DNA of 64,000 nucleotides from Belnapia rosea (GCF_900101615.1 NZ_FMZX01000011.1:1-64000); one strand, 5' to 3'. Positions 52,780 through 61,164 are shown, counted from the stretch's first letter. Notes: generated from the sequence alone by a model not told the origin. A program made the numbers and translations.

Positions 52780-53742
52780 ATGCAAAATCATGGCTTCGGG
52801 CGCCGGCCCCTGCTCGGCCTCAGCCTGGCCGCGGGCCTCGCCGTGCCGGCCCTGGCCCAGCCGCGGCCGGTGACGCTGGTCGTCCCCTTCCCGCCCGGCG
52901 GCTCGACGGATGTGATGGGCCGGTTGCTGGCCGAGCGCATGGCGCCGCTGCTCGGCCAGCCCGTCCTGGTCGAGAACCGGCCCGGCGCGGCGACGGTGGT
53001 CGGCGCCGAATACGTCGCCCGCGCGGCCCCGGACGGGGCGACGCTGCTGGTCAATTCCGGCACCACGCTGACGCTGAACCCGCTGCTGATGCGCAACCTC
53101 TCCTACAAGCCGGAGGATTTCGCCGCCGTCTCGCTGCTCAGCATCCTGCCCTTCGCCTTCGTCCTGCAGAACCGCCTGCCACCGAACATCGCGGACTTCG
53201 TCGCCCTGGCGAAGGCGCAGCCGGGCCGGCTGAACTACGGCACCAACGGCCCCTCCTCCTTCAACAACATCGCCGCCGTGCTGGTCGCCGAGAAGCTTGG
53301 CATCCGCATGCAGGACGTCACCTACCGGGGCGACGCGCAGCAGCTGAACGACTTCCTCGCCGGCACGCTCGACGTGCTGGTGGTCGGCGGCGCCTCCGCC
53401 ATCGGCACCCACCGCAACGGCCAGGGCCGCATCATCGGCTGGACGGGCGACCGGCGCATGCCCGGCTTCCCCGACATCCCGACCTTCGCCGAGACTCATC
53501 CCGAGGCCGTGGCGCAGACCTATTTCGGCCTGGTCGCCCCCGCCCGTACCCCGCCCGCCGCCATCGCCCGCCTCGCCGCGGCGGCAGGTGAGGCGCTGAA
53601 GGAGCCGAGCCTCCGCGACCGGCTGCTCGCCGAGGGCCAGTTCGCCATCGGCAGCGGACCGGAGGAGTGCGCTGCCTTCATGCGGCAGGAGGCGGCGCGC
53701 TGGGCCCCGGTGCTCCGGCGGATGAACCTGCAGATCGACTGA
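52780..53742 (+). CDS. Tripartite tricarboxylate transporter substrate-binding protein (Bug/TctC family)
   Basis: A 320-residue periplasmic binding protein with a signal peptide (MQNHGFGRRPLLGLSLAAGL, twin-arginine-like RR). The mature part has TLVVPFPPGGSTDVMGRLLAERM, VENRPGAATVVGAEYVARAAPDG and YGTNGPSSFNNIAAVLVAEKLG, typical for Bug proteins that bind carboxylates. GGGAGG ribosome binding site precedes ATG 52780. No TctA/TctB membrane genes are near; orphan Bug proteins are common in betaproteobacteria and also found in Acetobacteraceae. Confidence 0.92.
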   Translation: MQNHGFGRRPLLGLSLAAGLAVPALAQPRPVTLVVPFPPGGSTDVMGRLLAERMAPLLGQPVLVENRPGAATVVGAEYVARAAPDGATLLVNSGTTLTLNPLLMRNLSYKPEDFAAVSLLSILPFAFVLQNRLPPNIADFVALAKAQPGRLNYGTNGPSSFNNIAAVLVAEKLGIRMQDVTYRGDAQQLNDFLAGTLDVLVVGGASAIGTHRNGQGRIIGWTGDRRMPGFPDIPTFAETHPEAVAQTYFGLVAPARTPPAAIARLAAAAGEALKEPSLRDRLLAEGQFAIGSGPEECAAFMRQEAARWAPVLRRMNLQID

Positions 53743-53763
53743 GGCGGGGCCGGCAGGTCCGGC

Positions 53764-54225
53764 TCAGGCCGGGCTCGCCCGCCGTTGCAGGGCCAGGCGC
53801 CGCGGCGGGTTGCCCGTGCAGGCCGCGGCGAAGCGCTCCAGCACCGATGGCGGCCAGAGGCCGACGCGCCGCACAGCAAGGTCCATGCAGAGATAGAGGA
53901 CCTCGTTCTCCGCCGCCAGCCAGCCCTCGGTCGCATGGTGCATCCGGTGCAGGGCGATCAGCCGCTTGCCGTCATAGGCCAGCACCTCGTTCGTGCAGGA
54001 GAGCGGCATGCCCTCGCGCACCTCCCGCACATAGTTCACCCAGGTCTCGGCCGCGAAGGTCCCGAAGCCCTGGGCATGCAAGGCTGGCCCGAGGCCGAGG
54101 CTCGGCCAGAGCTGGTCCGTCGCCATGTCGAACACGGCCAGGTAGAAGGCCATGTTCATATGGCCGTAATGATCGACCCATTCGGGCCGCACCACCGCCA
54201 GCACCTGCCCCGCTGCCTCCCCCAT
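53764..54225 (-). CDS. Thioesterase family protein (hotdog fold)
   Basis: A 153-residue 4HBT-type thioesterase. The active-site Asp-containing RPEWVDHYGHMNMAFYLAVF motif is seen near residue 15, followed by the FAAETWVNYVREVREGM strand and HRMHHATEGWLAAENEVLYL. Members hydrolyse acyl-CoA thioesters. The start at 54225 (MGEAAGQVLAV) has an AAGGGGG element; longer in-frame starts at 54300 and 54330 exist. Convergent with the binding-protein gene and divergent from the diguanylate cyclase gene. Confidence 0.8.
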   Translation of the reverse strand: MGEAAGQVLAVVRPEWVDHYGHMNMAFYLAVFDMATDQLWPSLGLGPALHAQGFGTFAAETWVNYVREVREGMPLSCTNEVLAYDGKRLIALHRMHHATEGWLAAENEVLYLCMDLAVRRVGLWPPSVLERFAAACTGNPPRRLALQRRASPA

Positions 54226-54356
54226 GCCGTCCCCCTTGCTGCGCCGCCATTCCGGCCGAGCCACCGGCACTTGTCCATCCCCCGTTATCTGAGGAAGCAT
54301 ACGTCTTATGGTTGTGATATGAAGGAGCACATCAACCTAACATCGGAAACCCTGCC

Positions 54357-55367
54357 ATGCCCGCCGCCCCGCTGCCCGAGGACGAAGCCGGCCGACTGGC
54401 CGCGCTACGCTCCTACGCCGTGCTCGACACGGCCTGCGAGACGGCCTTCGACGAGATCGCCCAGCTCGCCGCCCGGCTGACGCGGCGCCCGATCGCCCTG
54501 GTCTCGCTGGTGGATGCCGACCGGCTCTGGGCCAAGGCCCGCCACGGCGTCGAGCTGACCGAGGCGCCGCGCGACCTCGCCTTCTGCGCCCATGCCATCC
54601 TGGAGCCGGGCCGCCCCCTCGTCATCCCCGACACCCGGGCCGATCCGCGCTTCGCCGACAACCCGCTCGTGACCGATGACCCCGGCCTCCGCTCCTATAC
54701 CGGCGTGCCGCTGGTGAATGCCGAGGGCTATGCGCTCGGCACGCTCTGCGTGCTCGACCATGCCCCAAGGGTGACCAGCGAGGAGGAACTCGACATCCTC
54801 GCCAGCCTCGCCCGCTCCGTCTCCACCGCGCTGGAGCTGCGCCGCGCGATGCGGCGGATGCATGCCCTGGCGGTGACCGATGGGCTGACAGGCCTGCCGA
54901 ACCGCTCCGCCATGATGACCGCGCTCGACGCCACCCTGACGGAACGCCGCCCCTTCAGCCTGATCTTCATCGACCTCGACGGCTTCAAGCGGGTGAACGA
55001 CACGCTCGGCCATGCCGCGGGGGATGCGGTGCTGCGAGCGGTGGCCGAGGTGCTGCAGGCCGCGACCCGGCCCGGGGACAGCCCGGCGCGGCTCGGCGGC
55101 GACGAATTCTGCGTGCTGCTCGGCGAGACGAGCGGCGCCGAACGCCTCGCCGAACAGATTCGCGGCGCGCTCGCCGCACGGATGCAGGCCACGGGCTGGG
55201 CGGTCACCGCCTCGATCGGCGCGGTCGGCTTCGACATCATGCCGGACTCGGCCGAGGCGGCGCTCGGCGTCGCCGATGCGATGATGTATGCCGCGAAGAC
55301 CGGCGGGAAGGACCAGGTGCGCAGCATGCGCTACGAGGTGCCCGGCCCGCTTCAGCAGGCGGGATAG
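54357..55367 (+). CDS. GAF-GGDEF diguanylate cyclase
   Basis: A 336-residue protein with an N-terminal GAF sensor (about 20-160) and a C-terminal GGDEF domain (about 170-330). The catalytic loop is RLGGDEFCVLLGE, and an inhibitory I-site RPGD lies five residues before it, so active synthesis of c-di-GMP with product feedback is likely. GAF sequences include VSLVDADRLWAKARHGVEL and YTGVPLVNAEGYALGTLCVLD. No transmembrane helix; cytoplasmic. Its 3' end overlaps the convergent hypothetical gene by 16 bases. Confidence 0.92.
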   Translation: MPAAPLPEDEAGRLAALRSYAVLDTACETAFDEIAQLAARLTRRPIALVSLVDADRLWAKARHGVELTEAPRDLAFCAHAILEPGRPLVIPDTRADPRFADNPLVTDDPGLRSYTGVPLVNAEGYALGTLCVLDHAPRVTSEEELDILASLARSVSTALELRRAMRRMHALAVTDGLTGLPNRSAMMTALDATLTERRPFSLIFIDLDGFKRVNDTLGHAAGDAVLRAVAEVLQAATRPGDSPARLGGDEFCVLLGETSGAERLAEQIRGALAARMQATGWAVTASIGAVGFDIMPDSAEAALGVADAMMYAAKTGGKDQVRSMRYEVPGPLQQAG

Positions 55368-55681
55368 GCCAGCCAGCCGAGGACGGTGCCGTCCGGCGCG
55401 GCGAGGCGCCGGGCATCGACGCAGCGCCGCTCGAGGAAATAGGCCGTGGCGGCGGGCTCGGGCGGCGGCGCATCCGGCAGCTTCAGCCGCATGGCGACCT
55501 GGCCGGAAGCACTGACGAGGCACCGCTCCGTCACCGCGCCGCGCCGTACCCGGACGGCGAGCCGCGCATTCGCGGCCGGCCCCACATCGTCGATGAAGCC
55601 GGTGAGGTCGCCGGCCAGGCAGGCCCGCAGCGCCGGGACGAAGGCGGCGAGGGAGTTCTCCCAGCCGGGCTCGGCCGCCAA
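55352..55681 (-). CDS. Hypothetical protein, start uncertain
   Basis: At least 109 residues from a TTG at 55681. The frame stays open further upstream and encodes a hydrophobic signal-like stretch (RLCLAFLPGLLLARPLAAE, about 55726-55670) that ends at an Ala-rich site, suggesting a secreted protein, but no ATG or GTG is available to start it; a CTG overlapping the stop of the upstream RraA gene (55768) is one option. The mature part has two cysteines and an RRGAVTERCLVSASGQ strand region. No family is recognised. Confidence 0.45.
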   Translation of the reverse strand: MAAEPGWENSLAAFVPALRACLAGDLTGFIDDVGPAANARLAVRVRRGAVTERCLVSASGQVAMRLKLPDAPPPEPAATAYFLERRCVDARRLAAPDGTVLGWLAYPAC

Positions 55682-55764
55682 TGGCCGCGCCAGCAGCAGG
55701 CCCGGGAGGAATGCCAGGCAGAGGCGGCCCGGCGAGCCGGGCCGGCGCCGGGCGGCCTTCCCCC

Positions 55765-56472
55765 TCAGTGGATCTCGTCCGACCGCGAGAGCGCCTCCTT
55801 CAGCTTGTGGATGTCGAAATCGTCGCGCTTGGCCATCTCGAGGATCACCGCCTCCCGCCGGGTGCAGAGGTCGATCGCGGCGGGCAGCTGACGCACCGCT
55901 TCGGCCGGAATCACCACCGCCCCGTGCCGGTCGGCATGCACCACGTCGTCATGCATGCAGGGCATGCCATGGACGATCACGTCCCGGCCGAAATCCACCA
56001 TATGCACATGCGCATGGCTCGGGTTGAGCATGCCGCCGATGATCTGGAAGCCAGGCGCCAGCATGTCGAGGTCGCGGAAGGAGCCGCTGGTGACGCAGCC
56101 CTGGCAGCCGAGGCCCTTATGGACATTGCTGTTCACCTCTCCCCAGAAGGCGCCGATGCCAGGGCTCTCGTCCAGGTCCTCGATGACGGCGATGGTCGGG
56201 AGGTCGGCATCGGCGACGTACTCGTACCAGCCTATGCGCGCGTCGCGGTCCTGCTCCCGGCTGCGGCCGGAGGGGGCCGCGGCGCGGATCTGACCGGTGC
56301 GCGCGAGGCCGCAGATCGGCGGCAGCGAGGGATCGGCGGCGACGAATTGCTTCAGGGTGAAGCCGCGGCCGCGCCGCGCCGGCGCCACAAGCTCCAGCGC
56401 GTTGCAGATGGTGGGCGTGTCCCAGCGCCGCAGCAGATCGAGGTCGGCGCGGGTGAAGGGGCGTTCGGTCAT
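55765..56472 (-). CDS. RraA-family protein (HMG aldolase / RNase regulator type)
   Basis: A 235-residue member of the RraA/4-hydroxy-4-methyl-2-oxoglutarate aldolase family. The conserved GCVTSGSFRDLDML segment carries the Arg-Asp pair used for oxaloacetate/HMG binding, and MHDDVVHADRHGAVVIPAE is the family signature near the C-terminus. Length is longer than E. coli RraA (161) because of an N-terminal extension (PTICNALELVAP region). In non-enteric bacteria most members are aldolases or decarboxylases of dicarboxylates. A RraA role in RNase E inhibition is therefore unlikely. Confidence 0.85.
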   Translation of the reverse strand: MTERPFTRADLDLLRRWDTPTICNALELVAPARRGRGFTLKQFVAADPSLPPICGLARTGQIRAAAPSGRSREQDRDARIGWYEYVADADLPTIAVIEDLDESPGIGAFWGEVNSNVHKGLGCQGCVTSGSFRDLDMLAPGFQIIGGMLNPSHAHVHMVDFGRDVIVHGMPCMHDDVVHADRHGAVVIPAEAVRQLPAAIDLCTRREAVILEMAKRDDFDIHKLKEALSRSDEIH

Positions 56473-56565
56473 GGATTGGTCCTCCCGGGGAGGCCTAGCT
56501 TCGGGGAGGTACCGCGGCCGGTCAAATCCCGGGTCGTGGGGCCCGATGCGGTTCGGTCACGACCT

Positions 56566-56596
56566 TTGACATAATCCTCACCTCGTCGCGAAATGT
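56566..56596 (+). promoter_or_regulatory. Possible promoter of the type VI locus
   Basis: A consensus-like -35 TTGACA (56566-56571) lies in the 204-base gap before vgrG. A -10 at the right distance (about 56589-56596, gaaatg) is poor. The vgrG start would be about 80 bases downstream. Only weak support. Confidence 0.25.
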
Positions 56597-56676
56597 GTGC
56601 TGGCACAGGCCGGTTCGCGGTATTCCACCGCGGGTAGGCCCCCTGTATGATGGCGAAACGGGGCGTAGGGGGGGGT

Positions 56677-58623
56677 ATGTCGTCAACGCCGGAGATCAGC
56701 CAGTCGGGCCGGCTCCTCAGGATCACCTCGCCGCTTGGTCCGGATGCGCTGATCCTGCGGCACCTCACCGTCACCGAGGCGATCGGCCGCCCCTTCACCA
56801 TCGAGGCCGAGGTGGTCTCGGCCCGGGACAGCCTGACGCCCAAGGATCTGCTCGGCAAGTCGATCACCTGCACCGTCGCCTTCGGCGACCAACCGGAGCG
56901 GCATTTCAACGGCATGGTCCGCGCCTTCGGCAAGGTCGGCGCGCATGAGCGCGACCTGACCACCTACCGCCTCGAAGCCGTGCCGCTGCTCTGGAGCCTG
57001 ACGCGCACCGCCGACTGCAGGATCTTCCAGGAACAGGCGGTGCAGGACATCCTCGGCACGCTGTTCGGCGAAGGTGGCGTCGCGCCGGTGCGCTTCGGCA
57101 CCCTGCCGTCCAACCCGCGCCCCTACTGCGTGCAATTCCATGAGACCGATTTCGACTTCGCCAGCCGGCTGATGGACGAGATCGGCGCCGGCTACTTCTT
57201 CGAGCACAGCGCCAACGACCATACCCTCGCCGTGACCGGCGAGAATGCCGATTTCCCGCTGGTGCCGGGCCAGCCGCTGGTCGTCCGGGCCGAGCGCAAC
57301 GCTGCGGATGTCGTCACCGGCTGGTGCGTCACCGGCTCGCTGCAGCCCGGCAAGCATGTCGCCCATGACTTCGACATGCTGAAACCCTCCTCCCTGCTGC
57401 AGGCGGAGGAGCCGACCCGCCTCGACACGCCGAATGCGGGCCAGTGGGAGGTCTTCCGCTGGGGCGCCGGCCAGGCCGCGCAGCCGGATGCGAGGCCCGC
57501 CAGCCTTGGGATGCAGCAGAACGAGGCAGATGCCGATTCGGCCTCGGGCCAGACGCAGACCGCCGCCCTCTTCGCCGGGGGACGGCTCAAGGTGCAGGAG
57601 GGCCTGGCCGGCGCTGAGGCGACCTGGCTGCTCACCACCGTGCAGCATGTGGCAATGGATGAGAGCCAGATCGTCGGCGACGGCCAGTCGAGCTACGCCA
57701 ACAGCTTCATCGCCATCCCCGCCGACCGGACCTGGCGCAATGCGAGGCCGCGCCGCCGCCCGGTGATGCCCGCGCTGCAGACGGCGATCGTCACCGGCCC
57801 CGCCGGCGAGGAGATCCATTGCGACAAGTACGGCCGGGTGAAGGTGCATTTCCTCTGGGACCGCGCCGGCAAGCGGGACGACACCTCCTCCTGCTACGTC
57901 CGCGTCTCGCAGCCCTGGGCCGGCAAATGGGGCGGCACCTGGTTCCTGCCCAGGATCGGCGACGAGGTCCTGGTCGGCTTCCTCGACGGCGACCCGGACA
58001 AGCCGGTGGTGCTCGGCAGCCTCCACAACGAGGAGGCGATGCCGCATTACGGCCTGCCCGGCGCCAATACCCGCAGCGGCATCACCAGCCGGTCGTCGAA
58101 GGGCGGCGGCAAGGACAATGCCAACATGCTGCGGCTCGAGGACAAGAAGGGTGCGGAGGAATTCTACCTCCAGGCCGAATACGACATGAACGTGCTGGTG
58201 AAGCACGACCTCTCCACCACCATCCGCGACGGCGACGAGACACGCGAGGTCACGACCGGCAACCGCGACACCATCATCAAGACCGGCAACGACACCTACA
58301 CGCTGAGCACCGGCAACCTGTCGCAGACCCTCGACAAGGGCAATTACGACCTGAAGCTCTCCATGGGCAACATGAGCACCAAGCTCGCCATGGGGAACTA
58401 CAACCTCAAGCTCGACCTCGGCGCCGTCACCATCGAGGCCATGCAGGCCATCACGCTGAAGGTCGGCCAGTCCGAGGTGAAGATCGACCAGATGGGCGTC
58501 AGCATCAAAGGCATGATGGTGAAGCTCGAGGGCCAGATGATGCTTGAGGCAAAGGGGCTGATGACCACGGTCAAGGGCGATGCCATGACCCAGGTCTCCG
58601 GCGCCATCATCATGATCGGCTGA
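56677..58623 (+). CDS. Type VI secretion system spike protein VgrG
   Basis: A 648-residue VgrG: N-terminal gp27-like domain (about 1-340), OB-fold gp5 domain (about 360-450, HCDKYGRVKVHFLWDRAGK, SCYVRVSQPWAGKWGG, DEVLVGFLDGDPDKPVVLGS), and a C-terminal beta-helix of short repeats (for example TGNLSQTLDKGNYDLKLSMG). The end, MTQVSGAIIMIG, is that of a plain spike with no extra effector domain. The start at 56677 is chosen for AGGGG 5 nt upstream and the family N-terminus; an ATG at 56647 is possible. It opens the type VI locus. Confidence 0.92.
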   Translation: MSSTPEISQSGRLLRITSPLGPDALILRHLTVTEAIGRPFTIEAEVVSARDSLTPKDLLGKSITCTVAFGDQPERHFNGMVRAFGKVGAHERDLTTYRLEAVPLLWSLTRTADCRIFQEQAVQDILGTLFGEGGVAPVRFGTLPSNPRPYCVQFHETDFDFASRLMDEIGAGYFFEHSANDHTLAVTGENADFPLVPGQPLVVRAERNAADVVTGWCVTGSLQPGKHVAHDFDMLKPSSLLQAEEPTRLDTPNAGQWEVFRWGAGQAAQPDARPASLGMQQNEADADSASGQTQTAALFAGGRLKVQEGLAGAEATWLLTTVQHVAMDESQIVGDGQSSYANSFIAIPADRTWRNARPRRRPVMPALQTAIVTGPAGEEIHCDKYGRVKVHFLWDRAGKRDDTSSCYVRVSQPWAGKWGGTWFLPRIGDEVLVGFLDGDPDKPVVLGSLHNEEAMPHYGLPGANTRSGITSRSSKGGGKDNANMLRLEDKKGAEEFYLQAEYDMNVLVKHDLSTTIRDGDETREVTTGNRDTIIKTGNDTYTLSTGNLSQTLDKGNYDLKLSMGNMSTKLAMGNYNLKLDLGAVTIEAMQAITLKVGQSEVKIDQMGVSIKGMMVKLEGQMMLEAKGLMTTVKGDAMTQVSGAIIMIG

Positions 58624-58627
58624 GCGG

Positions 58628-59224
58628 ATGAGCGGAGCACGCCCCCCGTCGAAACTCCTGGTCGCCTTGCCGCCGCTGCTGCCGCGACTGGAACTCGACA
58701 CCGAAGGCCGGTCGCTGCTCAACGGCGCCGCCGATGCCGCCACCGCGCTGGAGCGGCTGGAGGCCGCGGGCCGGATGATCGAGGCGCTGCGCCTGCTCGC
58801 CCATGCCCTGCCGAAGCGCGAGGCCGTCTGGTGGGCCTGCATGTGCGCCCGCGCCGTGCCCGACCCGGCCACCCGCCCGGAGGATGCCGCGGCGCTCGAA
58901 GCGGCCGAGAGCTGGGTGCGCCGGCCGGAGGAGCCGGCCCGCCGTGCCGCCATGGCCGCCGCCGAGCGCGCCGCCTTCCGCAGCACGGAAGCCTGGGCGG
59001 CGGTCGGCGCCTTCTGGTCCGGCGGCAGCATGGCGCCCGAGGGCCAGCCGGTGGTGCCGCCGGCCGAGCACCTCACCGGCGTCGCCATCGCCGGCGCGGT
59101 GGTGCTGGCCGCCGTCCGCACCGCGCCGGAACGGGCCGCGGCGCGCTATCCGCGCTTCCTGGCCAGCGCGCGCGACATCGGCGCCGGCGGCGCCGGCCGC
59201 CTCCCGCCCGAGGGAGAGGGCTGA
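58628..59224 (+). CDS. Type VI locus accessory protein, function unknown
   Basis: A 198-residue, mostly helical, Ala-rich protein between vgrG and the PAAR gene. Recognisable features are a KREAVWWACMCAR segment (about 62-74), an EEPARRAAMAAAERAAFRS helix and a C-terminal GVAIAGAVVLAAVRTAPERA stretch. I have seen similar proteins in alphaproteobacterial type VI loci and think it belongs to a DUF family there (perhaps DUF6931), but I am not sure. Its stop overlaps the PAAR ATG. A spike-loading chaperone or adaptor role would fit the position; unproven. Confidence 0.65.
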   Translation: MSGARPPSKLLVALPPLLPRLELDTEGRSLLNGAADAATALERLEAAGRMIEALRLLAHALPKREAVWWACMCARAVPDPATRPEDAAALEAAESWVRRPEEPARRAAMAAAERAAFRSTEAWAAVGAFWSGGSMAPEGQPVVPPAEHLTGVAIAGAVVLAAVRTAPERAAARYPRFLASARDIGAGGAGRLPPEGEG

Positions 59225-59511
59225 TGCCGCCCGCCTCCCGTGTCACGGACATGCATGTCTGCCCGATGGTCACCGGCGTCGTCCCCCATGTCGGCGGGCC
59301 GGTCCTGCCGCCGGGTGGCATGACGGTGCTGATCGGCGGCCTGCCGGCGGCCCGCGTCGGCGACATGTGCGTCTGCGTCGGCCCGCCGGACGTCATCGCG
59401 ATGGGCTCCGTCAAGGTGCTCATCAAGGGCCAGCCGGCAGCCTATATGGGCAGCCTCACCGCGCATGGCGGCACGGTCGTCCTCGGCTGCCCGACGGTTC
59501 TGGTAAGCTGA
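59224..59511 (+). CDS. PAAR-domain tip protein
   Basis: A 95-residue PAAR-like protein: MPPASRVTDMHVCPMVTGVVPHVGG, then GMTVLIGGLPAARVGDMC and AMGSVKVLIKGQPAAYMG with the end GGTVVLGCPTVLVS. It caps the VgrG spike and binds zinc through His/Cys residues (MHVCP, PHVGG, DMCVC). No extension for an effector is fused. The ATG overlaps the stop of the accessory gene (TGATG) and the stop overlaps tagH. Confidence 0.88.
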   Translation: MPPASRVTDMHVCPMVTGVVPHVGGPVLPPGGMTVLIGGLPAARVGDMCVCVGPPDVIAMGSVKVLIKGQPAAYMGSLTAHGGTVVLGCPTVLVS

Positions 59512-60914
59512 TGAGCCTGACCCTCAACGTGCTGCGCTGCCCGGATGCCGCAGTGCCGGAGAGCCGCCACTCCTCCGGCGGCGACCTCACCATCGGCCGC
59601 GGCCTCGAATGCGACTGGATGCTGCAGGACCCTGAGCGGGTGCTGTCCAAGCGGCATTGCGTGCTGGAATTCCGCGGCGGCTTCTGGCAGGTGCGCGACC
59701 TCTCGACCAACGGCACCTTCCTCAATCACGCAGCGACGCCGATCGGCCGTGACCTGGTGGCGTCGCTCTCCAATGGTGACCGGCTGCGCCTCGGCAGCTA
59801 CGAGATCGAGGTGCGGATCGGCGCGGCCGAGACGCAGGGCTTCGGCGCCGCACCGGCCTGGGGCGGGCCGCCCTCCGCCGGCATGGGCCGCGCCGTGCCG
59901 GACCCCTTCGCCGATCCCTTCGCGCCGCCGCCGGCGGCCGGCCCCTCGCCCGGCTTCGCCACCCCGCCGCTGCCGACCGCCGGCGTTGCCCTCCCCGACG
60001 ATTTCGATCCCTTCGGCGATGAGCCGCCCATGCCGGACCACCGGCCGGCCGCCTCGGATGCCTTCGCCCCGCCACGCCCCGTGGCGTCGGCTGCCCCGCT
60101 GCCGGATGATTGGGACCTGGATTTCGACCTCGCGCCGCAGGCCGCGGCCAGGCCCGCCGCTCCGCCTCCGGCCGCACCACGACCGCCCGCCTGGACGCCG
60201 CCACCCGTGGCATCGCCGGTGGTGCCGTCGCCGGTGGATGCCACCGAACCGGCCGATCCCTTCGCCGAGGACGGCGTGCCGAGCATCCCCATCCCGGCCC
60301 CCCTTCCCGCAGCAGCGCCGCCGCCACCGGCGGCACCCGTCGCGGCCATCGCCCCCGATGCGGCGCTCGCCCTGCTGCTGCAGGGCGCCGGCCTGCCGCC
60401 CAGCGCGCTCGCCGGGGCCGATCCGGCGGCGACGCTGCTCGCGGCCGGGGCCAGCCTCCGCGCCGCCGTCGCCGGGCTGCGCGCCCTGCTGATCGCCCGG
60501 GCCGATGTGAAGCGGGAATTCCGCATCGAGCAGACCATGCTCCGCGCCGCCGGCAACAACCCGCTGAAATTCGCGGCGACCGACGATGCGGCACTCGCCG
60601 CCCTGCTCGGCCCGAAGCCCGCCGTGACGGCGGTCGAGGAGACGGTCAACGACCTCAACGCCCATCAGGTCGCCTCCCTCGCCGCCACCCAGGCGGCGGC
60701 CCGCGCCCTGCTGGACCGCCTCGCCCCGGCAGGGCTCGAGGCGCAGGACAAGGGCGGCGGCTTCCTCGGCGCGAAGGAGAAGCGCCTGTGGGAGGCCTAC
60801 AAGGTGCTGCACGCCCAGCTGCTCGACCAGTTCGAGGATGACTTCGACAGCGCCTTCGGCAAGGCCTTCGCGCGGGCCTATGAGGAAGCGTCGCGCAAGG
60901 ATGGCGGGCGCTAG
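59511..60914 (+). CDS. tagH: Type VI secretion FHA-domain protein TagH
   Basis: A 467-residue protein with an N-terminal FHA domain (about 1-105) showing LTIGRGLECDW (Arg), LSKRHCVLE (Ser, His) and LSTNGTFLN (Asn), all phosphothreonine-binding positions; a long Pro/Ala linker (about 110-280); and a C-terminal TagH domain (about 300-467, EIR-type NPLKFA, then KEKRLWEAYKVLHAQLLDQF). TagH takes part in kinase-dependent regulation of type VI assembly. The kinase PpkA and phosphatase PppA are not in the window. Starts at the stop overlap with the PAAR gene. Confidence 0.88.
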   Translation: MSLTLNVLRCPDAAVPESRHSSGGDLTIGRGLECDWMLQDPERVLSKRHCVLEFRGGFWQVRDLSTNGTFLNHAATPIGRDLVASLSNGDRLRLGSYEIEVRIGAAETQGFGAAPAWGGPPSAGMGRAVPDPFADPFAPPPAAGPSPGFATPPLPTAGVALPDDFDPFGDEPPMPDHRPAASDAFAPPRPVASAAPLPDDWDLDFDLAPQAAARPAAPPPAAPRPPAWTPPPVASPVVPSPVDATEPADPFAEDGVPSIPIPAPLPAAAPPPPAAPVAAIAPDAALALLLQGAGLPPSALAGADPAATLLAAGASLRAAVAGLRALLIARADVKREFRIEQTMLRAAGNNPLKFAATDDAALAALLGPKPAVTAVEETVNDLNAHQVASLAATQAAARALLDRLAPAGLEAQDKGGGFLGAKEKRLWEAYKVLHAQLLDQFEDDFDSAFGKAFARAYEEASRKDGGR

Positions 60915-60978
60915 TGTCCTGCCCCTGTCATTTGTGGGCTTGCCCGCGAATGACAGGGACAAGCAGGCCACTGACACT
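60913..60978 (+). other. First structured element after tagH (interrupted hairpin)
   Basis: AGTGTC/GACACT (60913-60918 and 60973-60978), CCTGC/GCAGG (60918-60922 and 60963-60967) and CCCTGTCATT/AATGACAGGG (60923-60932 and 60949-60958) nest to an extended hairpin, with a further G-C-rich pair inside (GGGC/GCCC). Nested stems of this precision in 66 bases are unlikely by chance. Confidence 0.6.
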
Positions 60979-60986
60979 GAAAGCCA

Positions 60987-61029
60987 GTGTCCTGATGTCG
61001 AAGTCCACAGGACTTCGACATCAGGACAC
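60987..61029 (+). other. Perfect 20-bp hairpin between tagH and tssK
   Basis: Positions 60987-61006 (GTGTCCTGATGTCGAAGTCC) and 61010-61029 are perfectly complementary over 20 bp around a 3-nt loop ACA. The left arm begins with the same GTGTCCTG that starts the first element (60914-60921). A 20-bp perfect stem is too strong for chance; possible roles are a transcription attenuator, a REP-like repeat, or a target for a mobile element. No T-run follows. Confidence 0.75.
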
Positions 61030-61099
61030 CAGAGCAAACTCCGGTCGGGCGGACTCACCTGATCGGAGATCCTTGCTCGACGAAACAACAGGCTAGAGC

Positions 61100-61130
61100 G
61101 GCGTCATCCCGCCAGGCTACGGATGACGCC
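61100..61130 (+). other. Third hairpin before tssK
   Basis: GGCGTCATCC (61100-61109) pairs with GGATGACGCC (61121-61130), a 10-bp stem with an 11-nt loop, 34 bases before the tssK ATG. It completes the hairpin block in this 250-base gap. Confidence 0.5.
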
Positions 61131-61164
61131 GTCCTGTCCGGCAGCGCCGGGGAGTGGGGGGTTG

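Noticed and set aside
56600-56618. Sigma-54-like sequence CTGGCACAGGCCGGTTCGC before vgrG
   Set aside because: The GG is right but GC does not occur at the required 10-base spacing (TT is found instead), so it does not fit a -24/-12 promoter.
56677-58623. Possible effector domain fused to VgrG
   Set aside because: The C-terminus consists only of short beta-helix repeats ending at a plain tip; no extra domain is visible.
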